A DNA stretch of 64,000 bases from Astrocystis sublimbata. Taxonomy: Eukaryota > Ascomycota > Sordariomycetes > Xylariales > Xylariaceae. Under the pieces are notes generated by a model. The model saw only the letters and a program-made list of their open reading frames with translations, searched no databases and was not told the origin of the DNA. Within the stretch, counting starts at the first letter, position 1; each line of letters opens with the position of its first letter. Shown here one piece after another: positions 11,803 through 22,817 of the stretch. The DNA lies in contig JAJNNY010000021.1 of the NCBI GenBank assembly GCA_022453515.1, positions 310,001-374,000 on the forward strand, in the 5' to 3' direction. The translations under genes were made by a program, and so were the position numbers.

Positions 11803-14427
11803 ATGGGTTCATTACCAGAAGAGTTTGACATCATCGTGTGTGGAGGTGGAAGTTGCGGATGTGTCGTGGCGGGTCGGTACGTCATCGAATAAGTTCCAAT
11901 TCCCGGGCTCGTGATCATACCGAGTGCTGACTGGCCATTATAGGCTCGCCAACCTGGACCACAATCTCAAAGTACTACTCATTGAGGCCGGAGAAAGCAA
12001 TCTTAACAATCCATGGGTCTACCGGCCGGGTGTGTACCCCCGGAACATGAAGATTGACTCGAAGACGGCATCGTTCTATGAGTCTCGTCCATCGAAATGG
12101 CTTGCCGGGAGGAAGGCCGTTGTACCATGTGCGCACATTTTGGGGGGAGGCTCCTCAATCAACTTCTTGGTACGTATCAGACGTCTCCGCTGATTGTTCG
12201 CCAATCTGATAATTATTGTCCAGATGTACACTCGAGCTTCAGCTTCGGACTATGACGACTTTCAGGCAAAAGGCTGGACGACCAAGGAGCTTCTCCCCCT
12301 TATGAAGAAGCATGAGACTTATCAGAGAGCCTGCCACAACAAGTAAGCATGCATGCTCGCTCAATATCGTATATGTGAACTGACTTGCGCAGGGACGTCC
12401 ACGGATTCGAGGGGCCAATCAAAGTATCTTTCGGAAACCAGTAAGTTAACCTAAAGCAATGTCTCCCCAGACTCACAGGCTGACCTAAACCTTTCAGCAC
12501 ATATCCCATCAAGGACGACTTCTTGCGCGCTGCTGAATCGCAAGATATCCCGTTCGTTGATGATTTAGAAGACCTGAGTACAGGCCATGGCGCCGAACAT
12601 TGGTTGAAATGGATTAACCGCGATGTACGATACCCATGTTTTCTGTTTCTGAAACGCATTCCGACTAAACTCACATGTAGACCGGCCGCCGTAGCGACAG
12701 CGCTCATGCCTATGTGCACTCCACTCGAGCTGTCCACAACAACCTTTATCTCGCTTGCAATACCAAGGTGGACAAGATCATCATGGAAAATGGCCGTGCT
12801 GTAGCCGTTCAGACTATGTAAGCCGCTCACTCAATTCTTATTGTTTTCCCGGTCCTAACTTGCTAGTCCCACGAAACCCCTTCACCCAAACCAAGTGAAG
12901 ACCAGAACCTTCAGGGCTCGCAAGCAGATCGTCGTCTCCGGTGGAACTCTGTCATCGCCTCTCATTCTCCAGCGATCTGGCATCGGTAAGAAAGTGCGCA
13001 TTCAGATGCGGAATATATGCTGACCAAATTCTCAGGTGACCCTGAAAAGCTGAGGAATGCGGGTGTCAAGCCCATCGTCGACCTCCCTGGTGTTGGGCTC
13101 AACTTCCAAGATCATTACCTTACTTTCTCCGTTTTCCGTGCCAAACCGGGAACCGAGAGCTTCGACGATTTCGTGAGAGGCGTCCCCGAAGTACAGAAGC
13201 GTAAGGAGTTTCCGCCCCAGGTGGTGACATTGAGCTAACTGCGGCGATAGAGGTATTCGACCAGTGGCAATTGACGGGTACTGGCCCTCTTGCTACCAAT
13301 GGAATCGATGCAGGCGTCAAAGTCCGACCCAATGCGGATGAACTCAAAGAGATTGCATCTTGGCCGACTCCTCAATTCACAGAGGGCTGGAAGTCGTACT
13401 TCAAAGACAAGCCCGATAAGCCAGTTATGCACTACTCTGTGATTGCTGGCTGGTTCGGCGACCACATGCTCATGTAAGTTTCCCCTTCTCCGCCCCTGTC
13501 CAAGATCCTAGTCTGACATATCCCCTACCCCAAAGGCCGCCTGGGAATTTCTTCACAATGTTCCACTTCTTGGAGTACCCGTTCTCGAGAGGTTTCACAC
13601 ACATCAAGTCGGCGGACCCCTATGATACACCCGACTTTGACACCGGCTTCATGAACGACGAAAGGGACATGGCCCCCATGGTCTGGGGCTACATCAAGTC
13701 GCGCGAAACGGCTCGGCGCATGGACGCCTACGCCGGTGAGGTGCAGGCCATGCATCCCTTCTTCGACTACTCCTCGCCCGCTCGCGCCAACGACATGGAC
13801 CTTGAGACCACGAAGAGCTATGCGCTTCCCGGAAACCTGAGCGCCGGCTTGCAGCATGGTAGCTGGAGTGTCTTCAACCCACCCCCGGACAAGAAATCGG
13901 ACGTCAATATCCTGAACAGCAATAAGGCGGATGTCAGGGAGGAGCTGAAGTATAGCACTGAGGATATCAAGGCCGTCGAGGAGTGGGTTAAGCGACATGT
14001 TGAGAGTACTTGGCACTGCCTTGGTGTAAGTTTTTTTATATTTGCGCTCTGGTCTGGATTTACATGCGGAAGCTGACTTGCTGTGTTAGACTTGCTCGAT
14101 GGCGCCTAAGGAGGGCAATAGCATTGTCAAACATGGTGTGCTCGACGAGCGCTTGAACGTGCATGGCGTCAAGGGCCTTAAAGTGGCGGACTTGAGTATC
14201 TGCCCTGATAATGTCGGCTGTAATACGTGAGTTGACTCCCCGAGTGGCACTCCTTATAATGGTGTATTTACTGACACGGTGTGCCTAGGTACTCGACTGC
14301 GCTGCTTATTGGCGAGAAGTGCGCAATGCTCGTTGCTGAGGATCTTGGATACTCGGGCGAGGCGCTAAACATGAAGGTCCCGACCTACCACGCTCCCAAC
14401 GAATCCGCACTCAAGTACCGTCTTTAA
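11803..14427 (+). CDS. GMC oxidoreductase, methanol/alcohol oxidase (AOX)-like
   Basis: FAD-containing alcohol oxidase that oxidises short primary alcohols to aldehydes with H2O2 release; yeast relatives are peroxisomal methanol oxidases. Twelve exons: 11803-11876, 11944-12169, 12224-12342, 12393-12440, 12498-12624, 12681-12817, 12867-12985, 13036-13200, 13251-13473, 13536-14025, 14090-14226, 14289-14427, giving 667 residues, close to yeast AOX (about 663). The N-terminal FAD fold is DIIVCGGGSCGCVVAGR. The GMC signature lies in HILGGGSSINFLMYTRASAS, and the C-terminal active-site region has TWHCLGTCSMAP (His) and NVGCNTYSTALLIGEK (Asn). All twelve exons keep frame. The C-terminus ends KYRL, not a canonical SKL-type peroxisomal signal, so location is uncertain. 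It converges on the SDR gene. Confidence 0.93.
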
Positions 14428-14756
14428 TTGTACTTGTTTGTCGTTTCGGGATGATGATGTATTTTACGTACTGCGGCCAGGACATGGTGCCTTTACTGTG
14501 TCGATCACGATCTCTACGTATCTAATGACATACTACTTGCTTGACTGTCATTGACTTAATCTATTCCCTTTGATTCATCATTCCGAAACTCTTTGCTGTA
14601 CGCCGTCGCACAAAAATACAGCAGTCGCCCTTCAATGCCGATTGTAATTATTGATGTACCTCATTTGAGGTTGCTGGTTAAGGAAACATAGCAATGGCCA
14701 TGTATTAGATCGTACAGAGATTATGATGATATAAGCTTCTTAGTATCGACTCCGAT

Positions 14757-15865
14757 CTATGTAGCTGTCTCGGATCCTGTGATCCTCTTGAAGTCCGCAG
14801 TTATAAACTCCCACACCTTTTGAGCTGTGCCATCCTCCCTAAAGCGCCGAAGTAAATCTTCGACCTTGAGCGAGGCAGGCTCACTCTTATCGCTCAACGA
14901 ATACACGCCACTCCCCCGCTTTCCATCCGTCCCCCTCGCCATCTCACCATATAGCGATACACCCTCGGGTCGCGTGCGTTCCCCGGGCGCGAACGCCGTG
15001 CTCGTAGCTGCATAGACATGGCGCTCTCCGCACTCCATCGGCGGCGTGTTGATGAGCGGGGCCAGCAGCCGCGCGACGCCAATGATGATCGACAGTCGCA
15101 GCGTAGGCTGCACCTCGCGCATGATGCCACTTTCCACGACGCCGGGAACGGTATGCACGAAGGCGACCTCGGGGGCGCGGCGCTGGATCTCTTCAAACAT
15201 CAGCGTCATGATCGACGCTACCTGGTCGCGCCACTTTTGAAGCGGGAAGCCGGTGCCGGGGATATTGTCAAGGTCGATGGCGCCTTCATATGTGGCTGCG
15301 CCCACGCTGACGACGCGTCGGAGAGAATCTGCACGCTGTAGGAGCGGAAGAAGGTTGAGTGCGAAGCGTAGCCGGGAGTGGATTGCGAGTGACGATGGTA
15401 CGGGAAGACCTTCTGTGGTTTCTGTCATAATATAGGTGATCAGAAAGATGTCACGTTTGTTGTGTAAGTAGTAGGTAGGTAGGTATGTCGAATGCGAACA
15501 GTGCTGAACTTACCTGATTGGAAAGCCATGCTCCCCTGCGATAGAAACAGGATGTTGATCGCAGACACATTCTGCGTGATCTGTCGGCACACGTCGTCGA
15601 CGTTCTTTAGCAGGCTCACATCTGCTTGGGTGAACTCGAATTGTCCGTCGGAATTGAGTTGTTGGCACTCGCCCAAGATGCGATCGGCTGCCTCTTGGGA
15701 ACGCCCGACGATGATGATCTTCGGGGCACGAGCATATCGGGCAAGTGCCTTCACTGTGTACTCGCCAACACCACTCGTGCCGCCTACGAAGACGGCGACG
15801 AGACCTGGGGGCAGAGCGGCACGGATCCCCTCGTTCGAAGCGATGATTTTTGAAAGGACTGCCAT
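14757..15865 (-). CDS. Short-chain dehydrogenase/reductase (SDR)
   Basis: NAD(P)-binding Rossmann oxidoreductase. Two exons, 15865-15514 and 15421-14757, give 338 residues. The cofactor motif is seen as VAVFVGGTSGVGEYTVKAL near residues 23-41, a beta-strand with IIIVGRS follows, and the NILFLSQGSMAF segment stands where the usual NNAG motif would be. The expected YxxxK catalytic motif is not obvious: the equivalent region reads RVVSVGAATYEGAIDL. This places it in the divergent fungal SDR group often seen near secondary-metabolism genes, and it may be catalytically atypical. Its start is 602 bases from the 3' end of the NLR gene. Confidence 0.85.
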
Positions 15866-16467
15866 TGTCTTATCTGATCGCGAAGGCTTGTATGCTCAAA
15901 AAATGGGATAAGTACGGACATCTTGCCCTCTTTGCTAGAACGTCTTGCACTTTTTATATATTGCGTCGATACGCTCGAGGGGTTTGAGGAGCCCGGACAC
16001 AGAAGTCTGTATATCGTCTACGCCACTTCATTGAGGCACATTCACCCTAACCCTGGTCGCGATCCTGAAGTAGCACCATCCTAATGAGGCGACGCGAGAC
16101 AGTCTGAGATTATGAGATCCACGATGCTAGATTAAGCCAATCAGATATAGTAGGACGGAGTATAAGTCCAGTGGGATAGAGATCGTTTGTGCGCTTTTGG
16201 ATTTTTGGACAAACTCCCTATTCGGAGATAGGGGCAGATTAAGCCGCTCGGTTTCTAGCCACCATATCTCCGGGATAGTAAAGTCACGGTCATTGGCATT
16301 CCCAATCACGGTTTTCGAGTGCTTCAAGAAGCAACTAAAATTTCGCGACCAGCAGGGCAAGAAACTCATATTTGAAATCCTGATTTGAGTGCATAATATG
16401 AGCCGATTGTTGGCATGATGTCGGAGAGGGGTACGAAAATGGTTCCAATGGTTCGGTCCGGATCTTG
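15866..16467. other. Intergenic region, SDR promoter and NLR 3' flank
   Basis: About 600 bases with no coding signal. It holds the SDR promoter on the minus strand and the downstream flank of the NACHT gene. Confidence 0.5.
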
Positions 16468-19213
16468 CTAGCTTTGACTCGCATTACCACTAGATGGTTC
16501 CCGTTCGTGATGAACATACTCTGAAAGCAGTTTAACATATTCCATAACTGAGCTTATGGTCCTATCCTCATTCTCATCTGGTACGCGCCATAACCACATC
16601 AAGTAGCGCTTTCTAATGATCTCTTCGAGCTGCCGTGTCTCCTGCGCGTGGTTGGGGTCGGGCGGCTGAAACTTGTGCTGTGCAACCATTGACGCTTCGT
16701 CTATCTCTCTGCAATTTACTGCCACGCATTGAACATGGAGCTCAACACTAAGTCTTGTTATAAGCTCAGTTTGCATCTTGCTCGGGGTAAGGAATGAATT
16801 GACTCTATCGAGAAAGTCCCGCAGCTCCCTCGCGGATATCTTGAAGACGCAAGTCCACTTCTCAGGACGGGAAGCCTTGTCGGGATGTTCGAAGAGCAGT
16901 ATCCCGCCTTTTTCGCTGGATTCAAGCTCATGTGAGCAAAAGTAGAACGGTAATTCCCAATCGATATTGTACTGCTCGAGTTCTTGTACACAGCTGGCTA
17001 ATCTAGGAGAGAACTGGATATGATAGTTCTTTCTTTGATTTAAGCCCCTGAGAACAGCGGTCAACAACTCATGGAACGGAGTTTTTGATATCGTTAGAAA
17101 CCCCAGATTATGTGCCGTGAGTTTCGCATTTGGATTCGCACCAATGCGCAGGAGTAAGCTAATAGTATGCTTCCGACGCTCAATGGATTTTGCGGTCCAG
17201 TTGCCTTTCAGTCTTTTACTGCCAGTTACTCGAAGTTCAAGGCCTGTCGGGCCCCACCCATGCAGCATTCCAATGTGGAAGTCAATTCGACACGCCTCTG
17301 ATAGAAGGGTGGACTTTTTCTCGGAAGGTAACTTGTCAACCCCCTCGGATAATACGGATACAAACTGAGCGTTGTTCCTCATTGCGGCTACCTTCAAGAT
17401 ATAGAAATCCGAGAAAATCTCAGGAGCTCGTGACTGCAGCTGGCCTTTTATATCTAGACACTCTCCAGCTTCTTCCTGTGGGTTTAAATAACCCATCAAA
17501 GCCAGTTCTTCGAGTAGCGCCGTCCATGATAAAAAGAGAAGCCCGTTGTGTGCGAGATAAACGCACATATCTTTCATAGCCCCGGCTGTTCGTAGTAATC
17601 TTTCCTTGCTCGAACTATGATCATTCAGAAGAACATCGCGTCCTGCTGTTGTGTCGAGAAGAAATTCCTGTACAGAACGGTGAATAAAGTTCACGTCGTA
17701 ATGAATCAACGATAACTCCGATGACTCGTTTTCATGAAAGGGGCTTTTGTTTATCTCAAGCAAACCTGCACTCCTTGCAGAGAGCCACTTGCGATATCTC
17801 TCATACACTTGTGTTTCCTCGGTAGATCTTTCTCCACTGTTAAGGGAACGCAGTAGGTCGGAACGTAACTCTGCATGGGTACCGAAGACATATCCTGGAA
17901 GGGTAGATATGTTCCATAATCTCGGCGCATTGTTTCCATGTAGAGAGTGCCATAGTAATCTAGCAGTCTCTTCTTTGTAGAATCGAGTATTATCACTCTG
18001 CCTTTCCAGCATCTGTTGGAATAGGCTGTGAAGATCGGGGTCCAGTTTTTCGGTTCGATGGAGGAGGGTGTACCATGAGTCTCCACCTCGTATACCAAGA
18101 ACAATACTTTGAGTTGCCAAAACAGCCCAGAGAAATACTCCGGATGCCTTTCCATTTACAGCCGAAATTAGCCTGTTGTACTCGTTGAGGTCGACAGGTG
18201 AAGAGGGTTTGTATTCAACCAAGCGATTCTTGACGTATAGATCTATGGCGGGCCCGTTCAGATCCTGTGTCTGTAGATGCGGATATGAGCCAAGGGTCTC
18301 CTTGAAGATGGTTTCTGGTCGACTTGAGACGCAAATCTTTGTGTACTCTAGATTGCTTAGATCTTTGAGTAATCCTATTATAGAATCACGGTCGTCTGAT
18401 TTAACTGCAATCTCGTCGAGTCTATCGATAAAAAGACAGACAGGAGAAGCTGCGAGACGTAGAGTGAGGAGGAAGACATCGCGGAGTTCTTCCTCTGACC
18501 AATCGTGTTCTGAGTGCTTTTCTGCCAAGTCTGGTCTTTGCTGTAGGAGAGGGCTAAAGAGATGAGGTTTGGAGTGCAGGATTTGGCACAGCAATGCTCG
18601 TAAGCAGCCGCGAAACTCCCTTTGTAGGGGATGTTCACATAGTTCTATGAAGAAGTATCGACAGATTGTCACGTCGGGTTTCCACTTGCTGAGGTGATCC
18701 TTTGTACGGTGATCTAAAAGAAGAAACTTCATCAACGATGACTTGCCACTTCCAGGCTTCCCGGATATCCAGAATATGGGATCATCCACTTCAAGCCAAT
18801 GGGCAAAATGGAGTTGGGCGTCTTCAGCTGCTGCGCCTGATTTTCTTCGATCGAAAATCCACGCGGCTGTATCTTCTGAAACTAGCTTGATCTGGTTCTC
18901 GCGTGCGTTCATAAGAGAAAACCGGAGTGTAGAGAGTATGCGTTCTGTCAACCTCTCGTGATATTCATGCTCGCTTCTCTTCAAGAGTTCCAACGTGACG
19001 TGCTCTCTTGTTTCAATATGTCGAGCATTTGCATGTGCTTCGATGCCTTGAGCTGTCATGTCGATTTGATTGCTCAAGATCGAGGTTTGAGCAGCAATGT
19101 GTTGTCGCGTGTTATCTGCCTCCACTGATATGAGGCTTGACAAAGCTCTCTGCCCCTCGGACCAGAGTTTAATAAAGTTCTGAATGTTGCGATCGAGGTC
19201 TTGAAGACATAGA

Positions 19214-19229
19214 CAGCGCTGCAATATGA
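19214..19229 (+). repeat. hAT left terminal inverted repeat
   Basis: Reads CAGCGCTGCAATATGA and matches the reverse complement of 22802-22817 at all 16 positions. Just inside it, 10-bp arms AAGCGAGTCG (19232-19241) and CGACTCGCTT (19254-19263) could form a hairpin. Confidence 0.93.
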
Positions 19230-19852
19230 CCAAGCGAGTCGAGTCGGGGGGTCCGACTCGCTTACTTATTTAACTGAAGCCGTGTGACTCGCTTGACTCG
19301 CTTAACTTGGCAAGTACTTGCTTAACTCGCCAAGATATGAAGCTATCGCGATATTTAGGTTATATATAAATAGCCCTATTTATAGTGTTGCTCCTGATAC
19401 GGGATAAATGATCTCCTTAATAGTAATAGCTCCCCGGCGTATCCAGTTTTTTAAACATTGTATCTGCTTAAGCGTATCTGCTTTTATAGACTGCCTCTAC
19501 AACGTTAGGGTTAGTTTCGAGAGGCTAAATGTTCTTTTACAGTCTGCTGCTATGGCTGGGATCGAGAAGATATTAAAAGCTAGCTAGCTAAGTATCGGAA
19601 AAGCCTTCCTCCGTTCTATCTACTACTGTATAGGGTCTTCCACGTTCTTAAAGTAGGAAGAGTTAAGCCTTAGATAGCGTTCCAGCTCAGGATCCAACGT
19701 AGGAGCTTTTGGAGGCGTTGAAAACAGCTAGTTAGTGAACTCGCTGGAATTAGGAAAAGTATTTCTAAACTATTGAGCGTTAGCGAGATTGCCTAACGTG
19801 ACAATAGCTATTATAGGCGTATGAGGCTTGGGAGACAACGGAGGATCGTTAC

Positions 19853-20091
19853 AGTTACGGGTTGTGTGCCATGAGGGGTCTAAGCCACTGCACCCGTAAG
19901 GTCTGACCAAGCCACAGTAGGTGGGTGGGTCACATGACCTTATTGATAAGGCCGCTGCACACACTCTGTAAATACTGGGCCTAGCCTACTAGATCTACCA
20001 CTTCCTTCCTTCCTTCTTTAACTATAGATTTTCGTACAATATAGCACATATTGCTGGAGCCCTGTCTCTCCCTATTGTGCCAGGTGCAACA
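19853..20091. mobile_element. Possible solo LTR nested in the hAT element
   Basis: A 239-bp block bounded by GTTAC at 19848-19852 and GTTAC at 20092-20096, a possible 5-bp target duplication. It begins AGTTACGGGTTG and ends GGTGCAACA, close to the TG...CA ends of an LTR except for the first base. It is GC-richer than the decayed DNA around it and holds a CTTCC-repeat. No internal retroelement genes are present. Boundaries are tentative. Confidence 0.45.
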
Positions 20092-21261
20092 GTTACGTGG
20101 CTGGTACTAGCGTTCCCAATAGTCCTAGAGGTTTGTTTTCGCTATCTAAAGCTATATAAGCTGATCCTGGCTTTTCTAGTACGCTTCTAGCTACCTAATG
20201 CCTAGCTAAGGGTTTAAAATAACTACGGTACTATAAAAAGGCGATTCCTCTAGCTTTGTGTAGTATTTATTAAGCTTTTTCTAGCCGTTTATAACCGAAA
20301 TTCTAAAATAACTACGTAAATTTTCTGGAAGCTCTTATAAGCGTTGCTAAAAAGATATATAGTTAGATTTAGTATATTCTGGAAGGCTATTAAAAGAAGG
20401 ATTTAGGCTAGTAAATCGGCGGTGGCAACAATAATTAGAAGAGGTTTATAAAACCGATTCTTTAGTAGTAGGATCGCTAAAAAAATTTTCTAATTCTTTA
20501 TCTTTGAAAGGAGGAATTCTATGCCAGTAAGGACCTCGTAGAGGCAACTATGGCTCCCAGCTTTTGCCTAGCCTTGCGTTTTTAAAGTCTAGATATATAA
20601 AAGCTTTAAGATCTCTTTTAGCTCAATTAATAAGCGCTAGTCTTCGAAAATAAGGATATTATTTTTAGGAACACGCTTATTTGGGTTAATTTCGGAGGTA
20701 TTAATATATAAAAAGGTCTAGATTTACTACTGCTTACGTAAAACACGCTCGATTATAAAATATATTAAGTTCTAACGCGTATCGTTATTTTAGAAAAGTT
20801 ATAATTCGAAAGAAAACGCTTTATAAAGCAGAATAGTATTATTGCCAACCTTAACTGCTTTTTGAATCACCTCTCTAAAGTATTTACTACATTGTGGCAA
20901 CGATCTAACCTATTTAATAAAGTTATATAGCTTATTAACAGGCCCTATCTGCCTCTAGAGCCTTATGTCGGCTTTAAAATCGCCCTCAAATTCGTACTTC
21001 TGTGACTCCTGCTCTTGAGCCTCCGGGTCCTGGCTATATAGGAAAGCCCTGCCTACAAGGTTCAATATATGACCGTAGCAACGAATTCTGCGATCTTATG
21101 CGTTGCTAGAGTTCATATAGGGCTATAATTGGCGAAATAGGTACTCTCTGTATGTATTATTGTTAGTAGCGTTATTAAAGATAAGTGTTCTAAGCTTGTT
21201 AGCGATTTCCCAGTTTCTAACGATAGCTAGGAGAGTATTGGCGATGTTCTTACCGCTATAA

Positions 21262-21744
21262 TGTAACAACTGCTTTATCTGTAACACTGAGTACAGGGTA
21301 GAGTAGGGGTCTTAGTGGGTTTATGTTCCTAAGGATAAGGGCTAAGCTTATAACAAAGGATCGCTAAGCAATATAAAGTATCGTTTACTAAGTTGTTAGG
21401 AGGTTACTCTTATTCTAAGAACTGTTGGTATGCTTAGATTGAATAGTGAAGTAAGGAAAGACTAGATACATAGGAATGCCGTTGAGGCTATATAGTATTT
21501 CCTTCCTTTATACAAATGCCTGTGTTCTGTGTGCTCTGTAGAGCTTACAGAGCTCGAGCTCTGTCTGTTCTGTAGAGCTATCAGAGCTGCTCTCTTTGCT
21601 TTGTAGAGCGAACAGAGCTCCCTAGTAAACCCTTATATGGTTTACTTGCATATCGTCCATACGTGCTCCACTACTCTGTATCATATCTGGCTTGGTGGCT
21701 GCACTAGGCCTTCCCGACTGGTCGGCCCTTGTTGGTTCGTAACA
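21262..21744. mobile_element. Solo LTR nested in the hAT element
   Basis: A 483-bp block starting TGTAACA and ending CGTAACA, flanked on both sides by TATAA (21257-21261 and 21745-21749), a perfect 5-bp target duplication. TG...CA ends with imperfect inverted termini fit an LTR left after recombination between two LTRs. No gag or pol coding sequence is nearby. Three copies of an 18-bp near-palindrome lie in its second half. Confidence 0.6.
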
Positions 21745-22801
21745 TATAAGTACTATATTGCTTCCGAAAAGCAATAAGGCGCTATTATTATTTGCCGGAA
21801 GGGCTCAAGAAGTACGCAAAGATAGCAAGGATCGCCTGGCGTATAGGGGAAGTCCATAGATCGAAAGCGATATAAACGCTTAATAAAGCGTATTAGAGTT
21901 TGTTACAAATCCTGCTTTTCTTCGATTTAAATAGCCCATTAAGGCGTTGTTTATAATACTGCTGGCTCTAAAAGCTTGCTTCATAAAGCGGAGAGTTATA
22001 GCGGAGGAGGATCTAACGTAGGAAAGGGTTGTTAAAAATATCGAAAGGGCTATTACTATCGATTATAAAGCTTAAGGCAAGTTTGTTGTTTATAGTTATA
22101 TCTGACGCAGCAAAAGCGCGTAATCGCTTCGGAGGGGGTGGTGATAATAGCTCTGGTATTATAGAGTCTATTAAGGCGTCGTTCGAATTTAGGACACGAT
22201 ATATGCGTTTGAGGTATTCTACTACTGTAGATGTATTGCCAATAAGTATGCGACTCGATAAGCCAGCCTTATCGCAGCGCCTACAGAGCCAGAAGCTCTT
22301 ACCAAGCGTTCTTTCTATACTATGAACACAACAAAGAAAGGTCCCATGTTGGTTCACCCAACTGGTTCTACCCCTTGGCTTTTTGGCGAGAAGAGCGTCA
22401 AGCATATACTAGTGGTTCTGAAATATCGCGATCGGGAGTTATAATAGGTTAATTCGGCCGGTAGTAGGTGCATAGGAATCGCCAAACTGCGCTTTTACTA
22501 TAGCTAGTCGAGATGCGCCAAATACAGTCATTTCCATGGTAATTATATGTGGTAAAAATAGGGTTAATATAAGTACATGTTACGCGTTACGTGTTAAGCT
22601 AGTATTATTAACCTCTAGAAAGTGTACCAAAATAGGTCTTTACCTATTTGGGATCGGATTTTAGTTATTCCAGCTAAGCCTCAGCGACTCGGTAACTATA
22701 CAAGTCATCGCGAGTATTGCTTCGGCATAACTCGCTTGCTTGGCTAATAAATTGCCTGTGACTCGCTTGACTCGCTCGACTAACTTGCCGACTTGACTCG
22801 A

Positions 22802-22817
22802 TCATATTGCAGCGCTG
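22802..22817 (-). repeat. hAT right terminal inverted repeat
   Basis: Reads TCATATTGCAGCGCTG on the plus strand, the exact reverse complement of the left end. Inside it are tandem GACTCGCTTGACTCGCT units resembling those at 19283-19302 in the same orientation. Confidence 0.93.

Larger units (their letters stand above)
19380..22405 (-). pseudogene. hAT transposase, inactivated
   Basis: Broken transposase. The N-terminal part (frame 22405-22013) reads GRTSWVNQHGTF then WLCRRCDKAG, a BED-type zinc-finger-like region common in fungal hAT transposases. Further on, VYIAFDLWTSPIRQA matches the catalytic-core start of the family. The C-terminal dimerisation domain is recognisable just before the TAA at 19380-19382: FPILS, then FNIFSIPAIAADC, RTFSLSKLTLT and CLKNWIRRG. 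Stop codons interrupt the frame, including adjacent TAG TAG at 19620-19625 where relatives usually have two tryptophans, and a TAG before LAFNIF. Two LTR-like insertions also interrupt it. No active transposase can be made. The exact start codon is not determined. Confidence 0.85.
19214..22817 (-). mobile_element. hAT-superfamily DNA transposon, full length, degenerate
   Basis: Class II element of 3604 bp. The ends are a perfect 16-bp inverted repeat: CAGCGCTGCAATATGA at 19214-19229 and its reverse complement at 22802-22817. An 8-bp duplication of the host site flanks it. The transposase runs on the minus strand. Subterminal copies of a GACTCGCTT-like motif lie at both ends. Two solo-LTR-like insertions (about 239 and 483 bp) interrupt it, so the original element was about 2.9 kb, a normal autonomous hAT size. 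The interior is very AT/TA-rich compared with the flanks, as expected after RIP. Confidence 0.93.
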
